Below are positions 1 through 9,134 of a DNA stretch of 64,000 nucleotides, piece after piece. Within the stretch, counting starts at the first letter, position 1; each line of letters opens with the position of its first letter. The position numbers and the translations under genes were made by a program. Origin of the DNA: Hyposmocoma kahamanoa (Eukaryota > Arthropoda > Insecta > Lepidoptera > Cosmopterigidae); NCBI RefSeq assembly GCF_003589595.1, contig NW_020653945.1, forward strand, positions 8,717,686 through 8,781,685. Reading direction: 5' to 3'. The notes under the pieces were generated by a model. It did not search any database and was not told the DNA's origin. It saw only the letters and a program-made list of their open reading frames with translations.

Positions 1-2662
1 TTGACGAAAATACAGCAACTAGTTTACTGCGTAACATCTGCCCTGATTACGTCAGCTCACCATACCCTCATTTTAGACCTACAGAGTCTTGTATTGAAAT
101 TCCTATTACCTTACAGGAACTAACGAATAGTATTAAATCTAAGGATACGGCCCCGGGCCATGATGACATTTCATATTCTATGATCAGGAACTTACCCGAT
201 ATTGGTAAATTATATTTATTGAAACTATATAATCGTTTTCTGGAATCAGGGTTTGTTCCATCACAATGGAGGGATATTAGGGTTATACCAATACCGAAGC
301 CTGGTCGTATTTCTCAAGATGCTTCGTCCCTACGGCCAATTTCGCTAATTTCCTGTATATGCAAAATCTTTCATGGGATCATAGGCAAAAGATTGGAGTG
401 GCTATTAGAAAAGAGGAATGTTTTTTCGGAACTGACTTTTGGCTTCAGGAAATCCAAATCCTGCTTAGATAATCTTAGTCTACTCGTTTCTGATATTCAA
501 ATCGGATTTGCTAATAATCGTCCTACACTTGGCTGCTTTGTAGACATAGACAATGCATACAATAATGTTGATCTTGGGCCACTTCTAACCATATTAGATA
601 GACTTGATGTTGGGGCTAAAACATGCCGCTATCTTTGGAACTTTTTAAAAGAAAGGAAAATTCATATTAAGTTTGATAATGGCGTTGTAACTAGGTACTG
701 TAGTAGAGGACTAGCACTGGGTGATCTGATATCCCCTCTGTTGTTTAATATAGTCTCAGTTGATATCTGCAGGCAAATTAAGAACAAGCTACAAATTATG
801 CAATACGCCGACGACTTTGCGTTATATACCTCAAATGGAGACATTTCTCATGGTCTATTTGAATTGCAGGATGCTATTAATTTGCTATCACAACTCTTAG
901 GTAATTTAGGTCTAAGCCTGTCCCCTGCGAAAAGTAAATTATGTGTTTTCAAGAAGAGTCCCTTTAGGGGATATTTAGAGCTAAAAATTAATGGGACAAT
1001 AATAGAAGTAGTGGAAAATGTTAAATATCTGGGGTTATGGCTTGACCGCGGGCTTCGCTGGGGCAAACACAATAATGAAATCTATTCAAAATGCTCAAAA
1101 TTTTTGAATATTTTAAAAGTTTTAGCTGGTTCGGGTTGGGGAGTCCACCCTATACATTTAAGAAGGATTTATATTGCTAGCTTGCGAAGTCGAGTGGATT
1201 ATGCTAGTTTTCTTTATGATGTGTCGTGTAACTCTCACCTTAAAAAAATTAATTTTATACAAAATACAAGTATGCGAATTATAGGAGGATTCATTAGAAG
1301 CACTCCTATTCACGTTATGGAAAGTGAGCTGTCACTACCACCTCTTCACGTACGTAGACATTTTTTGGCGAGTAAATTTTCTTTTAAAAGCAATTCTTTA
1401 AATTCAAACCCAGTAGTATCCTCAATTAATAAATTAACTTTATTATGCACGAAGAAATTATGGAATAGAAAAAAGACACCCTTATTGGTAGAAGTAAGTA
1501 AGTCGTTCCAGAACGTGCCTTCGTTTACTAGCAGTTTCCTAGAAATGTTCTCTCTTAACATATGGGTTAGTTATATTAATGTACCACTAGTTGTCAAACC
1601 TAACATTCCAATTTTAGATAAACCTAAACGTTTTTACAATGCAGATAATATAGCAAGTTCGTTTATTCATCTGTGTTCTGTTGAATATGATGGATTTTAT
1701 AGGTTGTTTACCGATGGATCGAAAGATCAGAATTGTGCGGGAGCGGCGTTCTATGATCCTCAGTTACAAATTCATGCTAAATTTAAAATTTCCTCGGCAC
1801 TGTCCATTATGCACATTGAGCTATTAGCTATTGCGGAAGCGTTATCTTACGTTAAATCTTTATCTATTGATAAGTGTGTTTTGTTTACAGATTCCAAGAG
1901 CGCTTTATTTCATTTGGCTCGATGTACCTCGAATTTTCGAGGATTCCCGGTAGCCTATACTATACTTAATATAATATTTGAATTGCACGCCCATTCAAAA
2001 ATTATAGCCTTGCAATGGATTCCATCTCATTGTGGCATAGTGGATAATGAAAAGGTAGATTGTCTGGCGAAGGTGGCTTGTACTGATGGTGATACCCTCC
2101 CGTGTCTCCCGTTTTATAGTGAATGTTTGGGTGTTGTAAAAAAGAATTCTTACAATATGTGGAAGGAGTTTTTTGATGAAAGGTCGAAAACAGCAGGCAT
2201 TTGGTATAAGACCATCCAACCCGAACCGTTGAATTCTCCTTGGATCAATAATTGCTTAAATAGAAATGATTTAGTATTAGCATTACGTCTTCGGTCCGGA
2301 CACATTCCATTAAATAAGTTTGCGTATATGATGAAGAAAACAGAATCACCAAACTGTGCTGTATGTGACTTAAAAGAGGACGTATATCATATACTGATGG
2401 AGTGTGGACGAAACGATTCTTTTAGATTTGATGTAGCTGCTATGTGTGACCAGTTTAGACAAGTTGGCGGATGCAACAGCGTCTTGGCCTTTCCCCTATC
2501 AAGGGAAGCCAAGATGCTATATAGATTGGTGGAGAGAGGCTTGAAGTTAAGGCAATTATAAGCTGCTTCAATTCTCTCTTTACTTTATAATATAAATATA
2601 TGTATAGAGCGGCGTAGTCGCTTATTGTGACAAAGCTCTTTAAATAAAGAGAAAAAAAAAAA
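1..2662 (+). mobile_element. I-group non-LTR retrotransposon, 5' end outside the window
   Basis: This is the 3' part of a LINE. Its ORF2 is open from the window edge to a TAA at 2559-2561. About 100 bases of 3' UTR follow, with an AATAAA signal at 2643-2648 and an A tract at 2652-2662 that ends the element. A single long open frame plus a short clean poly(A) suggests a fairly recent insertion. The endonuclease domain and ORF1 would lie upstream of the window, so intactness cannot be judged. Confidence 0.88.
3..2561 (+). CDS. LINE ORF2 C-terminal part: reverse transcriptase plus RNase H
   Basis: The product copies the element's RNA into DNA at the target site. The frame is open from base 3, so it starts outside the window; the first internal ATG is at 180. 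Numbering from that ATG, RT motifs run from about residue 50, with motif A (DIDNAYNNVD), motif B (RGLALGDLISPLLF) and the catalytic YADD at 209-212. An RNase H domain follows with the expected acidic residues D512 (TDGSK), E547, D571 and D627. A C-terminal zinc knuckle C726-x2-C729-x7-H737-x4-C742 ends the recognisable domains. RT plus RNase H in one ORF fits the I group and argues against Jockey or RTE. The LINE motif B usually reads GxPQG; the LALG here is unusual. No stop or frameshift interrupts the visible 852 codons. Confidence 0.9.
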   Translation, partial: DENTATSLLRNICPDYVSSPYPHFRPTESCIEIPITLQELTNSIKSKDTAPGHDDISYSMIRNLPDIGKLYLLKLYNRFLESGFVPSQWRDIRVIPIPKPGRISQDASSLRPISLISCICKIFHGIIGKRLEWLLEKRNVFSELTFGFRKSKSCLDNLSLLVSDIQIGFANNRPTLGCFVDIDNAYNNVDLGPLLTILDRLDVGAKTCRYLWNFLKERKIHIKFDNGVVTRYCSRGLALGDLISPLLFNIVSVDICRQIKNKLQIMQYADDFALYTSNGDISHGLFELQDAINLLSQLLGNLGLSLSPAKSKLCVFKKSPFRGYLELKINGTIIEVVENVKYLGLWLDRGLRWGKHNNEIYSKCSKFLNILKVLAGSGWGVHPIHLRRIYIASLRSRVDYASFLYDVSCNSHLKKINFIQNTSMRIIGGFIRSTPIHVMESELSLPPLHVRRHFLASKFSFKSNSLNSNPVVSSINKLTLLCTKKLWNRKKTPLLVEVSKSFQNVPSFTSSFLEMFSLNIWVSYINVPLVVKPNIPILDKPKRFYNADNIASSFIHLCSVEYDGFYRLFTDGSKDQNCAGAAFYDPQLQIHAKFKISSALSIMHIELLAIAEALSYVKSLSIDKCVLFTDSKSALFHLARCTSNFRGFPVAYTILNIIFELHAHSKIIALQWIPSHCGIVDNEKVDCLAKVACTDGDTLPCLPFYSECLGVVKKNSYNMWKEFFDERSKTAGIWYKTIQPEPLNSPWINNCLNRNDLVLALRLRSGHIPLNKFAYMMKKTESPNCAVCDLKEDVYHILMECGRNDSFRFDVAAMCDQFRQVGGCNSVLAFPLSREAKMLYRLVERGLKLRQL

Positions 2663-2754
2663 GGTGGTCAGATGACCTGGTGAAGGTTGCGGGTATTCGC
2701 TGGATGCAAGCAGTACAAGACTCGTCGTGGCGATCATTCGGGAAAGCCGTTTGA
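2662..2754 (+). pseudogene. C-terminal tail of a second LINE reverse transcriptase
   Basis: The frame starting at 2662 reads RWSDDLVKVAGIRWMQAVQD and then SSWRSFGKAV before TGA at 2752-2754. This resembles the C-terminal tail (WxDDLVKVAG...W...A) of endonuclease-RT proteins that are very common in moth genomes, probably RTE-like. Only 30 codons remain. The fragment begins exactly where the poly(A) of the upstream LINE ends, so the upstream LINE probably inserted into this older element or was joined to it by deletion. Confidence 0.6.
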
Positions 2755-3143
2755 GAGAATGACACGAGGGACTATGTTGACAGAATGAACAACTACTGGA
2801 TGATCTATCTGTAGATGTTGTGAAGCCCTGGTACACGAGATATAGTTTCGCAACAAGTATTTTGAAAAACACGGCCGCTAAGAAAGCAAAGGACTTTAAA
2901 TTTAAAAATAAGTCCTATAAAACGTTAAATTCAGAATTTCATAACGAATCGAATGATGTTTTTAAATATTTTTTTTTAGTTTAGAATATTTCCAGCACGA
3001 CGTAAACAATAACTGCACTAATATTAAAATATGACGAAGTAAAATTGCAGAAATTAATTGCCTACAACAATTCAAGAAGAAAGTAATTCCTTGTCATTTG
3101 CTTTCTTTTTGCATGCTTAGTGCAGTTACTTTTTAACCCACAT
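2755..3143. other. AT-rich spacer
   Basis: I see no gene or family-level repeat here. The first ~120 bases may be the 3' UTR of the LINE fragment just upstream. Confidence 0.4.
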
Positions 3144-3700
3144 CAAAAAAAAGGAGGAGGTTATACGTTCGGCTGTATGTATTTTTATGTATGTTTTCAG
3201 ATATCTCCGTCAATTATGGACCGACTTTGAAAATTCTTTTTTTGTTTGAAAGGATGCACTCTCGTGGTGGTCCCATTGTCACCAAGTCAGAATCTGATGA
3301 GGGGATCCCATGAAGGTCGAAGGAAATCCTCAAATTTTATAGGCATGTCCGTGTTCATTTTCGCCATCAATTGTGCACCAATTTTGAAAATTATTTTTTT
3401 GTTTGAAAGGGTATACTCGTGAGGTGGTCCCTGATGCTGTTCCGGGTTCGTGTCGGCTATCACAAATGACTAATTATTTTCCGCAAATAAAAGTTGACTT
3501 TTCACTTGACATAATAATAATAATAATTATACACATGTAATCAACAAATCACCATCACTATGACGACCAGAAAAGAAAATACAAAAGGTACAAAGGAGTC
3601 CGTAACCGGCCCATTGTCACCAAGAAGTCAGAATCAGATGTGAGGATCCCATTTAAATTGCAAAAATAAGCAAACTTTTTAAGTCGGTTTTTTTTTTTCA
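3144..3700 (+). repeat. Interspersed repeat family C, broken copies
   Basis: A stretch beginning with AAAAAAGGAGGAGGTTATAC and containing CAGATATCTCCGTCAATTAT at about 3200-3220 recurs nearly unchanged at the window's right end (63818-64000). A second, diverged partial copy follows at about 3350-3440, and a further fragment at 3600-3700 shares the CCATTGTCACCAAG and GTCAGAATC words. It is related to family B. An (AAT)n run lies at 3508-3527. The class is unknown; no coding potential is seen. Confidence 0.7.
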
Positions 3701-4110
3701 ATGAAAAAGTTATTTCTTGAGTTATCAATAAAGCGCCTCTTAATCCGATATTTTTAAGCAAAATACAACCTTTGTGTAATTATTATTTTTATTATTATTA
3801 CATTTAAACAAATACAATAAAATTCATACGTGTTTTTAGTTCATTGCTTTCACTTTGTTTTCTCTTTTATCACACCGGGTTTTTTAAATTTTAATTAGTG
3901 TTATCTTTCAGAATGAATTGCACCATGTAGAGGAATTACTTTGATACAAATAGTATTTTAATTCTTGCAGATTTTTTATGATGATTGATTTGGTATATAT
4001 AGCATAATATCCGTTGTTATTGTATTTAAAGTGTTAAAATTCGAACTTTGGTAATAATAAATTAACACTGGTATGATTATCATCTTCGGGTCTATTTAAA
4101 AAGTGGTTTT

Positions 4111-4151
4111 ACACACACACACGCATACACGCACGCACGCACGCACGCACG
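4111..4151. repeat. (AC)n / (ACGC)n microsatellite
   Basis: An AC run grades into ACGC tetranucleotide repeats, purely by inspection. A longer array of the same type is at 54381-54453. Confidence 0.95.
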
Positions 4152-4234
4152 TGAAACAGAGTTCCATTCTTATAAAAACGCATCGTACAATTTGTTCACA
4201 CTGTCTGTTTGCCAATTTCTTTTTGACTTGACAC

Positions 4235-5114
4235 CATTGACTTACAATTATATGGACGTCGAGTCCGCGCTAAAAAGTGTCCGAACTTATATGGCGTTAA
4301 AATCGTATACAGAGCGTCATTCACGCTTTTTCATAATAAAACCGTTATGCTTTAGGGAGTTTTGGATGCTTATTACAAAGAAAAGACTAAGTTAGCTTAG
4401 GTTTGTTTTGTAGTATTCTAAAAAAAAACCTACAAAAATACTTTCGGGATTATGGAAATTCATGCAAACGTTATTTCGGGCAAATGTATTTTCGGTCTTC
4501 TGATTCGTAACCCCAAGCCGTAGAAAGAGTACAACAATATATGAAAGTATTACTAACATGTATTAAAAAATATTTTAATAATAACATTAGCATCAAAGCG
4601 ATTCTATCGATTCTATGAAATTTTTGTTCTAAATATTTCAAACGCAAGCGAAAACGGAACGAGTCAATTTCAATTGTTTGAAACAATTGAAATTGACTCG
4701 TTCCGTCTTTTACGCAAGCTATGAGTCGGAAAGAGACAGTTAGCTATTTGATTATTTTTATTGCTTTTGTAATATAATTACGATTAATTTAAATATAAAT
4801 TAAACACTATATACAAATACATATAATATAATACTAGTGCATAAAATAACTCTTTTAAATGATAACTATGATAACATAATGTGTACTACATTATTACATA
4901 TTACTGAAAATATGGTATCCCATCCTGTTTTTTCACTTTAGTTGAGTAATTTTTACAAGGTTTTACTACACAATACGGCATCATTGACAAGCGCGCTGTC
5001 AGTCGAACAAACGAAGACTAAAGCGTGAATGACGCTCTGTATACGATTTTAACGCCCTATAAGTTCGGACACTTTTTAGCGCGTACCCGACGTCCATGTA
5101 ATTGTAAGTCAATG
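4235..5114. mobile_element. Family D element with ~94-bp terminal inverted repeats
   Basis: Left arm 4235-4328 and right arm 5021-5114 are near-identical inverted repeats beginning CATTGACTTACAATTA and running through GCTAAAAAGTGTCCG and AAATCGTATACAGAGCG. The interior is AT-rich without a credible ORF, so the copy is non-autonomous. The same termini occur at 17056-18886, where an 8-bp target duplication is visible. Here the flanks (CTTGACAC left, GCATAGAA right) do not match, so this copy was rearranged or lost one flank. Its right end abuts a P-like element end. An 8-bp duplication fits the hAT or P superfamilies. Confidence 0.8.
4655..4705. repeat. Perfect 25-bp inverted repeat with a 1-nt loop
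   Basis: CGGAACGAGTCAATTTC... at 4655-4679 is followed by one G and by its exact reverse complement at 4681-4705. The hairpin lies inside the family D element and is not part of its terminal repeats. Confidence 0.95.
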
Positions 5115-5451
5115 GCATAGAATAATAGTTTCATATCAAACGAACTGTCACAAGTGAGGCAAAAATCAAATTCATGTAGGCTAGTTTTAGTAGTAGATTA
5201 ATTTCCGGTTTTAGTGAATGTTTATATGTATAAAAATACAAGTTGAAACGCGTTACTTCCTTGTGGAATGTGATGTTAGTATCTATTTTATGTTTTTCTG
5301 ACGTATTTTTACACTCATTTACCGCACATTTCGTCATTTTTAGGTAAAATTCTTGATCTATTCTGTTCGCGGTGCAAGTTGACCTTGAGCACTGAAGAAT
5401 GAGCCTCACTGAGCGTGTGCGGACTAGGTTTCTATGCGTTATTATTCTAAG
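5115..5451 (-). mobile_element. P-like transposon fragment (second copy of the 35.8-kb element)
   Basis: The right border (5432-5451) is the reverse complement of CTTAGAATAATAACGCATAG, the same 20-bp terminal repeat that bounds the element at 35775-37552. The left border begins inside the opposite terminus (GCATAGAATAATAGTTTCAT) and lacks its outer ~13 bases, where the family D element now abuts. The interior holds a THAP-like ORF start and a leader conserved with the 35.8-kb copy (CTCAAGGTCAA, TGCACCGCGAACAG). Confidence 0.75.
5131..5337 (-). pseudogene. THAP zinc-finger first-exon remnant of a P-like transposase
   Basis: From the ATG at 5337 the frame reads MTKCAVNECKNTSEK and continues to NITFHKEVTRF. 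A C-x4-C pair followed by an N and an F-H pair is the start of a THAP (C2CH) DNA-binding domain, which P-element transposases carry at their N terminus. The rest of the zinc finger and the catalytic domain are absent. The frame runs to a stop at 5131 with AT-rich residues of no clear meaning. The start is chosen because the paralogous copy at 35920 begins with the same MTKCA. It could be only a first exon whose splice partners were deleted. Confidence 0.6.
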
Positions 5452-5564
5452 GGTACCATTATTTAAACAAGATTATTACGCAAAATAGAAAAGGTCAATC
5501 CAGATAATAGTGTTTAACACCATCAGAGCATATTTTTAAATTTATGTAATGTAAAATTTTTAAA

Positions 5565-5832
5565 ATGAACAACTCGTGCGCCTGATGGTTACACAGCTAC
5601 ACGCCTGCCCAGTGCCACTCAGAGCTTTAAATTGCAAAGACCTGAAGAGCACTATCACTGCGCCTGTCACCCTGAGACATAAGTTGACAAGTCCCATGTG
5701 CCTGTAATTTGGGCCTTACCCTTCAAACCGAAACACAATAATGCTGACATTACTGCTTGGCGGCAGAAATAGGTAAGGTGGCAGTACTACCCTGGACGAA
5801 CTCTTTCACAAGGAGCTCTACTACTACTAAAA
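5565..5832 (-). repeat. Repeat A copy, minus orientation
   Basis: Repeat A is a ~300-bp interspersed element. In plus orientation it runs from CTTGTGAAAGAGTTCGTCC through TGGCACTGCAACTGTTATGG and ends TTGGTATCATAAAAAA, so it has an A-rich 3' tail like a SINE or LINE end. This copy shows most diagnostic words in reverse complement (GTGCGCCTGATGG, CACTCAGAGCTTTAAAT, GACAAGTCCCATGTGCCTGT, GGTAAGGTGGCAGTAC). Eighteen full or partial copies occur in the window. Confidence 0.9.
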
Positions 5833-6439
5833 AATATTATTTAAAAGAATGTTACGACTTGGATAAATATACGTCCAATGCATGAATGTTTTTTCAATAT
5901 GTGTTGGCGTATTGCAATTTTCTTTTAAATTAATTCTGTTACAAAATGAGACTCTTTATCGCTATTTAAAAAACTTAGTGATTAGACTATCTAATGACTG
6001 TCGGTATTGTGTAGCTATCTACATATATGACTTAATAACTACTTATCTTTACGGACTTGGAGATATGTGGAATATATTAAAATAATACACATAAATAGAA
6101 AAGATAACTCAAAATGTTATTGTAAAAAAACCGCGTAAATCGATTGCGGTAATCAAGATTGATATTTTCGTCTAGACGGACGGCTCATTGTCATAATTTT
6201 GGTCACGTCACGTTTGACCTACAACAAATATCAAGGGTAGATGGTATTAATAGTAGATAATATAGAAGGTAGCGAAAATACATCGTTTATTAAAACGTCT
6301 ACGTAATACACTACCCTGCTTGAAGTAGGTTAGGTTTAGGTTTAGGCTTGAGATTTACGGACTGTTTATTTTAAAATTGTGACATTTTCTGTCAAATGTT
6401 AAAATGAAAATTCAAAAACTATACATATATAATCTCAGT
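5833..6439. other. Unassigned AT-rich spacer
   Basis: No credible ORF and no repeat shared with the rest of the window. A short TTAGG-like run is at 6326-6348 (see rejected items). Confidence 0.4.
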
Positions 6440-6908
6440 ACAGAGTACTAAAAAACCGACCTCAAAAGTATGTGGAATTATGTCTGTTTGCTAAATTTTA
6501 TTGAAATATCCCCTAGTTCACCACTATACAGGACTTGATACTGGAGATAATAATAATCGGTTCTCACTACTCAAATTATATTGAGAGAAAAACGCCTTGA
6601 ATTGGAGAAGTAGCAAAATCAACCATTAAAAGAATTGCTCGTAAATTCAAGTTAGGCGCTATTTATAAAAAATGAATCTTCATGCGTGAATAGCCACTCT
6701 TAAAGGTAGATGATTTTCTTCAAATGAAATGGGACCACTATGGAAGTAGGGGGTACTTCCATAGTGGTCCCATTTCATTTTCCAACAAAAGAAGAACCAT
6801 GAAAATCGGTTCACAAACATCGGAGTTATCGCGTTATGTACATAAAAAAAAAGAACATACAGTCGAATTGAGAACCTCCTCCTTTTTGAAGTCGGTTATA
6901 AAATCATA
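6440..6908 (-). repeat. Interspersed repeat family B, minus orientation, with internal inverted duplication
   Basis: The block starts with the words AAAAAACCGACCTCAAAAGTA and ends with GAACCTCCTCCTTTTTGAAG. It is the reverse complement of the copy at 23455-23945, including the AACGCCTTGAATTGGAG and GAAAATCGGTTCACAAA segments. It is non-coding. An inverted duplication at 6722-6780 replaces a short stretch present in the other copies. Confidence 0.8.
6722..6780. repeat. Perfect 27-bp palindrome with GGGGG spacer
   Basis: Arm 6722-6748 and arm 6754-6780 are exact reverse complements around five G (6749-6753). Each arm contains the family B word AAATGGGACCACTATGGAAG or its complement; other family B copies have this word only once. 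Confidence 0.95.
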
Positions 6909-7019
6909 AAACAGAAATAAAGTACAATAACGGAAAATTAAATTAAATATAAAATTGAAATGAACTAAATATAAAATTGAAATTGATCTAAAACACGTAA
7001 ACACGTAAATAGGTAAAAC

Positions 7020-7200
7020 GAGACGAGTCGAGACGAGACGAGACGAACGTCGGTTCGATACGTCTTACCAACGACGTATACCAACTAAGCTTAGTTGGTA
7101 TAGCGTCTAGCACAGCAAGCTAGAAGACGTCGGTTCGAGTCCGGCCGGATGGAAGGAATTTTTTTTGAGTGTTCGATCTTTGTATTAATAATTATTAATT
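7020..7200. repeat. Two tRNA-derived SINE heads arranged head to head
   Basis: After a short (GAGAC)n run, a tRNA-like segment reads leftward (about 7088-7045: TTAGTTGGTATACGTCG, then ATCGAACCGACG). A second reads rightward from about 7089 (GCTTAGTTGGTATAGCGTC, then GGTTCGAGTCCGGCCGGAT at about 7130). The latter contains an A-box-like GTTGGTATAGCG and a canonical B box GGTTCGAGTCC, followed by a SINE body ending TTTGTATTAATAATTA. They meet in a perfect 26-bp palindrome at 7077-7102 centred on CTAAGCTTAG. These are SINE heads, not functional tRNA genes: no CCA-compatible acceptor stem is seen. Confidence 0.7.
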
Positions 7201-7436
7201 GAATTTATGCATACCTACACGTTACTATTAAGTCCACACATAGCTATTTCAGTTTATAATACTCGTAATTAATTATAGAAATTAAAATGAAACGTAATAG
7301 AATTTCATAGAATTTCATAGACTTCATAGATTTCTCATAGATGGCGCTACGGCTAAAAAGTCGTCGAAAAACCAAATACACAGACACGACAATAAGCACA
7401 TAGAAAAACTCGTGAGGTCCGCTGGTTCTTTCCGTA

Positions 7437-7545
7437 GCTTAGTTGGTATGGCGTCTGGCACGGTATGTTAGAAAACGTCGGTTCGAATCCGGCCGGATCA
7501 AAGGAATTTTTTCTGAGTGTTCGATCTTTGTATTAATAATTATAA
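7437..7545 (+). repeat. tRNA-derived SINE, same family as 7089-7200
   Basis: GCTTAGTTGGTATGGCGTCT (A-box region) and GGTTCGAATCCGGCCGGAT (B box) are spaced as in a tRNA, followed by the same tail (GAGTGTTCGATCTTTGTATT). An ~30-bp downstream word containing TATAACAAACTAGTGGAGTA is directly repeated at about 7546-7600 and recurs at about 27196-27220. Confidence 0.7.
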
Positions 7546-7759
7546 CAAACTAGTGGAGTATCTTTGTATATAATTATAACAAACTAGTGGAGTAATTTCA
7601 CATAAAAAAAATTTAATATCAATTCAATAAAAAAATGAAATACAGTGAATAGCGACACCTCTAGCCGGGGTTGGTAGCTTTAAAGGTGTCTAACTGGATG
7701 ACGAAATACTTTTATAGATTTCTCATAGATGGCGCGACGGCTAAGCCAAATACAAAGAG

Positions 7760-8041
7760 CTCGTTCAGTGAAGTACTGCCACCTTATCTAATTCTTCCGC
7801 TAAGCGGTAATGTAAGCATTCCGTCGTTCCAGTTTGGCAGGGTAAAAGTGCTGGTGAAATTACAGGCACATGCCAGCTTGTCTCAAGGTGATGGATGCAT
7901 TGGCAGTGCCCCTAAAATCTTTGCGATTTGATTTTCGGCATGGCACTGCAACTGTTATGGACAGGCGTGTCGCTTACCATCAGGCACACGACTTGTTCGT
8001 CCCATCACTTCGTATTATAAAAAATATAAAAAAAAGTTGCG
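7760..8041 (+). repeat. Repeat A copy, plus orientation
   Basis: Diagnostic words GTGAAATTACAGGCACATG, GGCACTGCAACTGTTATGGA, CAGGCGTGTCGCTTACCATC and an A-rich tail at about 8019-8041 are present. It overlaps the apparent C terminus of the Jockey RT pseudogene on the other strand, so the last ~35 codons of that frame are repeat sequence. Confidence 0.9.
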
Positions 8042-8897
8042 GAAGTCTAAAAAAGACATTGTTTTGAATTATACAAATACAATAAAAGAGCCTGGACCGT
8101 ATACCTATACAGTTTCCCATAAAAGAGTTGTTTACCTTGGTTAAACGAAATCGTGGTACCATGAGTTTGGACTTAGCTCTAAGGTTAATATTATGGATAT
8201 CTTCTTTCTTATTGAAATTATGTATATTTTTACGGGCATATAAAATATTTGAGTAAATATACTGTGATGCCACAGTCATGATACCAGTCTCCTTAAACTT
8301 TTCTCTGAGAGAAACCCGAGAGCCTACACGGTACACAGAACGAATCGCTCGTTTTTGCAATACAAATATGGTTTGATCTGCCGCTTTACCCCACATGAGA
8401 ATCCCGTAGGACATTATACTATGGAAGTAACTAAAGTAAACTAGTCTAGCAGTACTAACATCGGTAAGTTCACGTATTTTGCGGACTGCGTACGTAGCGG
8501 AGCTTAATCTGCTGGCCAGGGAAGATATATGTGGAAACCAGTGAAGTTTACTATCTAAGGTCACTCCCAAGAAGACTGCTTTATTAACAAGGTCTAACTT
8601 TTCTCCGTTTATTTCTATGCTTGGACTAGTCGATTTTACGTTAGGTAATTCAAATTTAATACATTTTGTCTTCTTGGCATTAAGCAATAAATTGTTAGCA
8701 TTAAACCAATAAACTACCTTAGAGAGGGTATCATTAATACGGTTATAGTTAATGTCATGTCTGTCTGTTTTAAAAATCAAGGATGTGTCATCAGCAAACA
8801 ACACTATTTCGCAGTGGTCCTTAACAAAGAATGGCAGATCATTAATATAAATCAGAAATAAGAAAGGTTCAAGTATTGGGCCCTGCGGAACATCCAT
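7980..8897 (-). pseudogene. Jockey-type LINE reverse transcriptase, truncated at both ends
   Basis: The 305-codon frame starts within RT motif B (DVPQGPILEPFLFLIYINDL), carries the catalytic FADD in IVLFADDTSLIF, and continues through the thumb-like region (FLGVTLDSKLHW, YFHSIMSYGILMWG, LQKRAIRSVY) to NSFMGNCI, where Jockey-type proteins normally approach their end. The fingers, motif A, endonuclease and ORF1 are missing. Similarity ends near 8090; the remaining residues to the stop at 7980 are translated repeat A sequence. The two aspartates are intact but the protein could not work alone. The ATG at 8897 is fortuitous: it lies inside a 26-bp tandem duplication at the truncation point. Confidence 0.85.
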
Positions 8898-8932
8898 TTT
8901 TACCGGCCCTGCGGAACATCCATTTTTACCGG
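8881..8932. repeat. Perfect 26-bp tandem duplication at the 5' truncation of the RT fragment
   Basis: CCCTGCGGAACATCCATTTT plus TACCGG occurs twice back to back (8881-8906, 8907-8932) without a mismatch. The unit encodes, on the minus strand, the VPQG motif region. Beyond it the similarity to RT stops. Confidence 0.95.
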
Positions 8933-9134
8933 AGAACCCAAATAAATATTGTTTAAGTTGTGTGTGAAGGAAATAAACTTATTATTATTATTACTTACGA
9001 TGCTATATAGCCGTTCATTATACGAAAAAGTTATTAACTGCTTTCCTGAAATTTTTGTGTTCGTCAGTTAGTCAGGGTATGATATATACCTGGGTTTGAA
9101 TCAGTCCAGTGTTCATTTTTGGCCAATTTAGAAA

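Noticed and set aside
6326..6348. TTAGG-like run (GGTTAGGTTTAGGTTTAGG)
   Set aside because: Only three imperfect units, partly TTTAGG; too short to call an interstitial insect telomere.
7060..7160. Possible functional tRNA genes (also 7437, 26493, 30484, 50690, 62040)
   Set aside because: A/B boxes are present, but the stems are incomplete or the spacing is wrong, and SINE tails follow. They are SINE heads.
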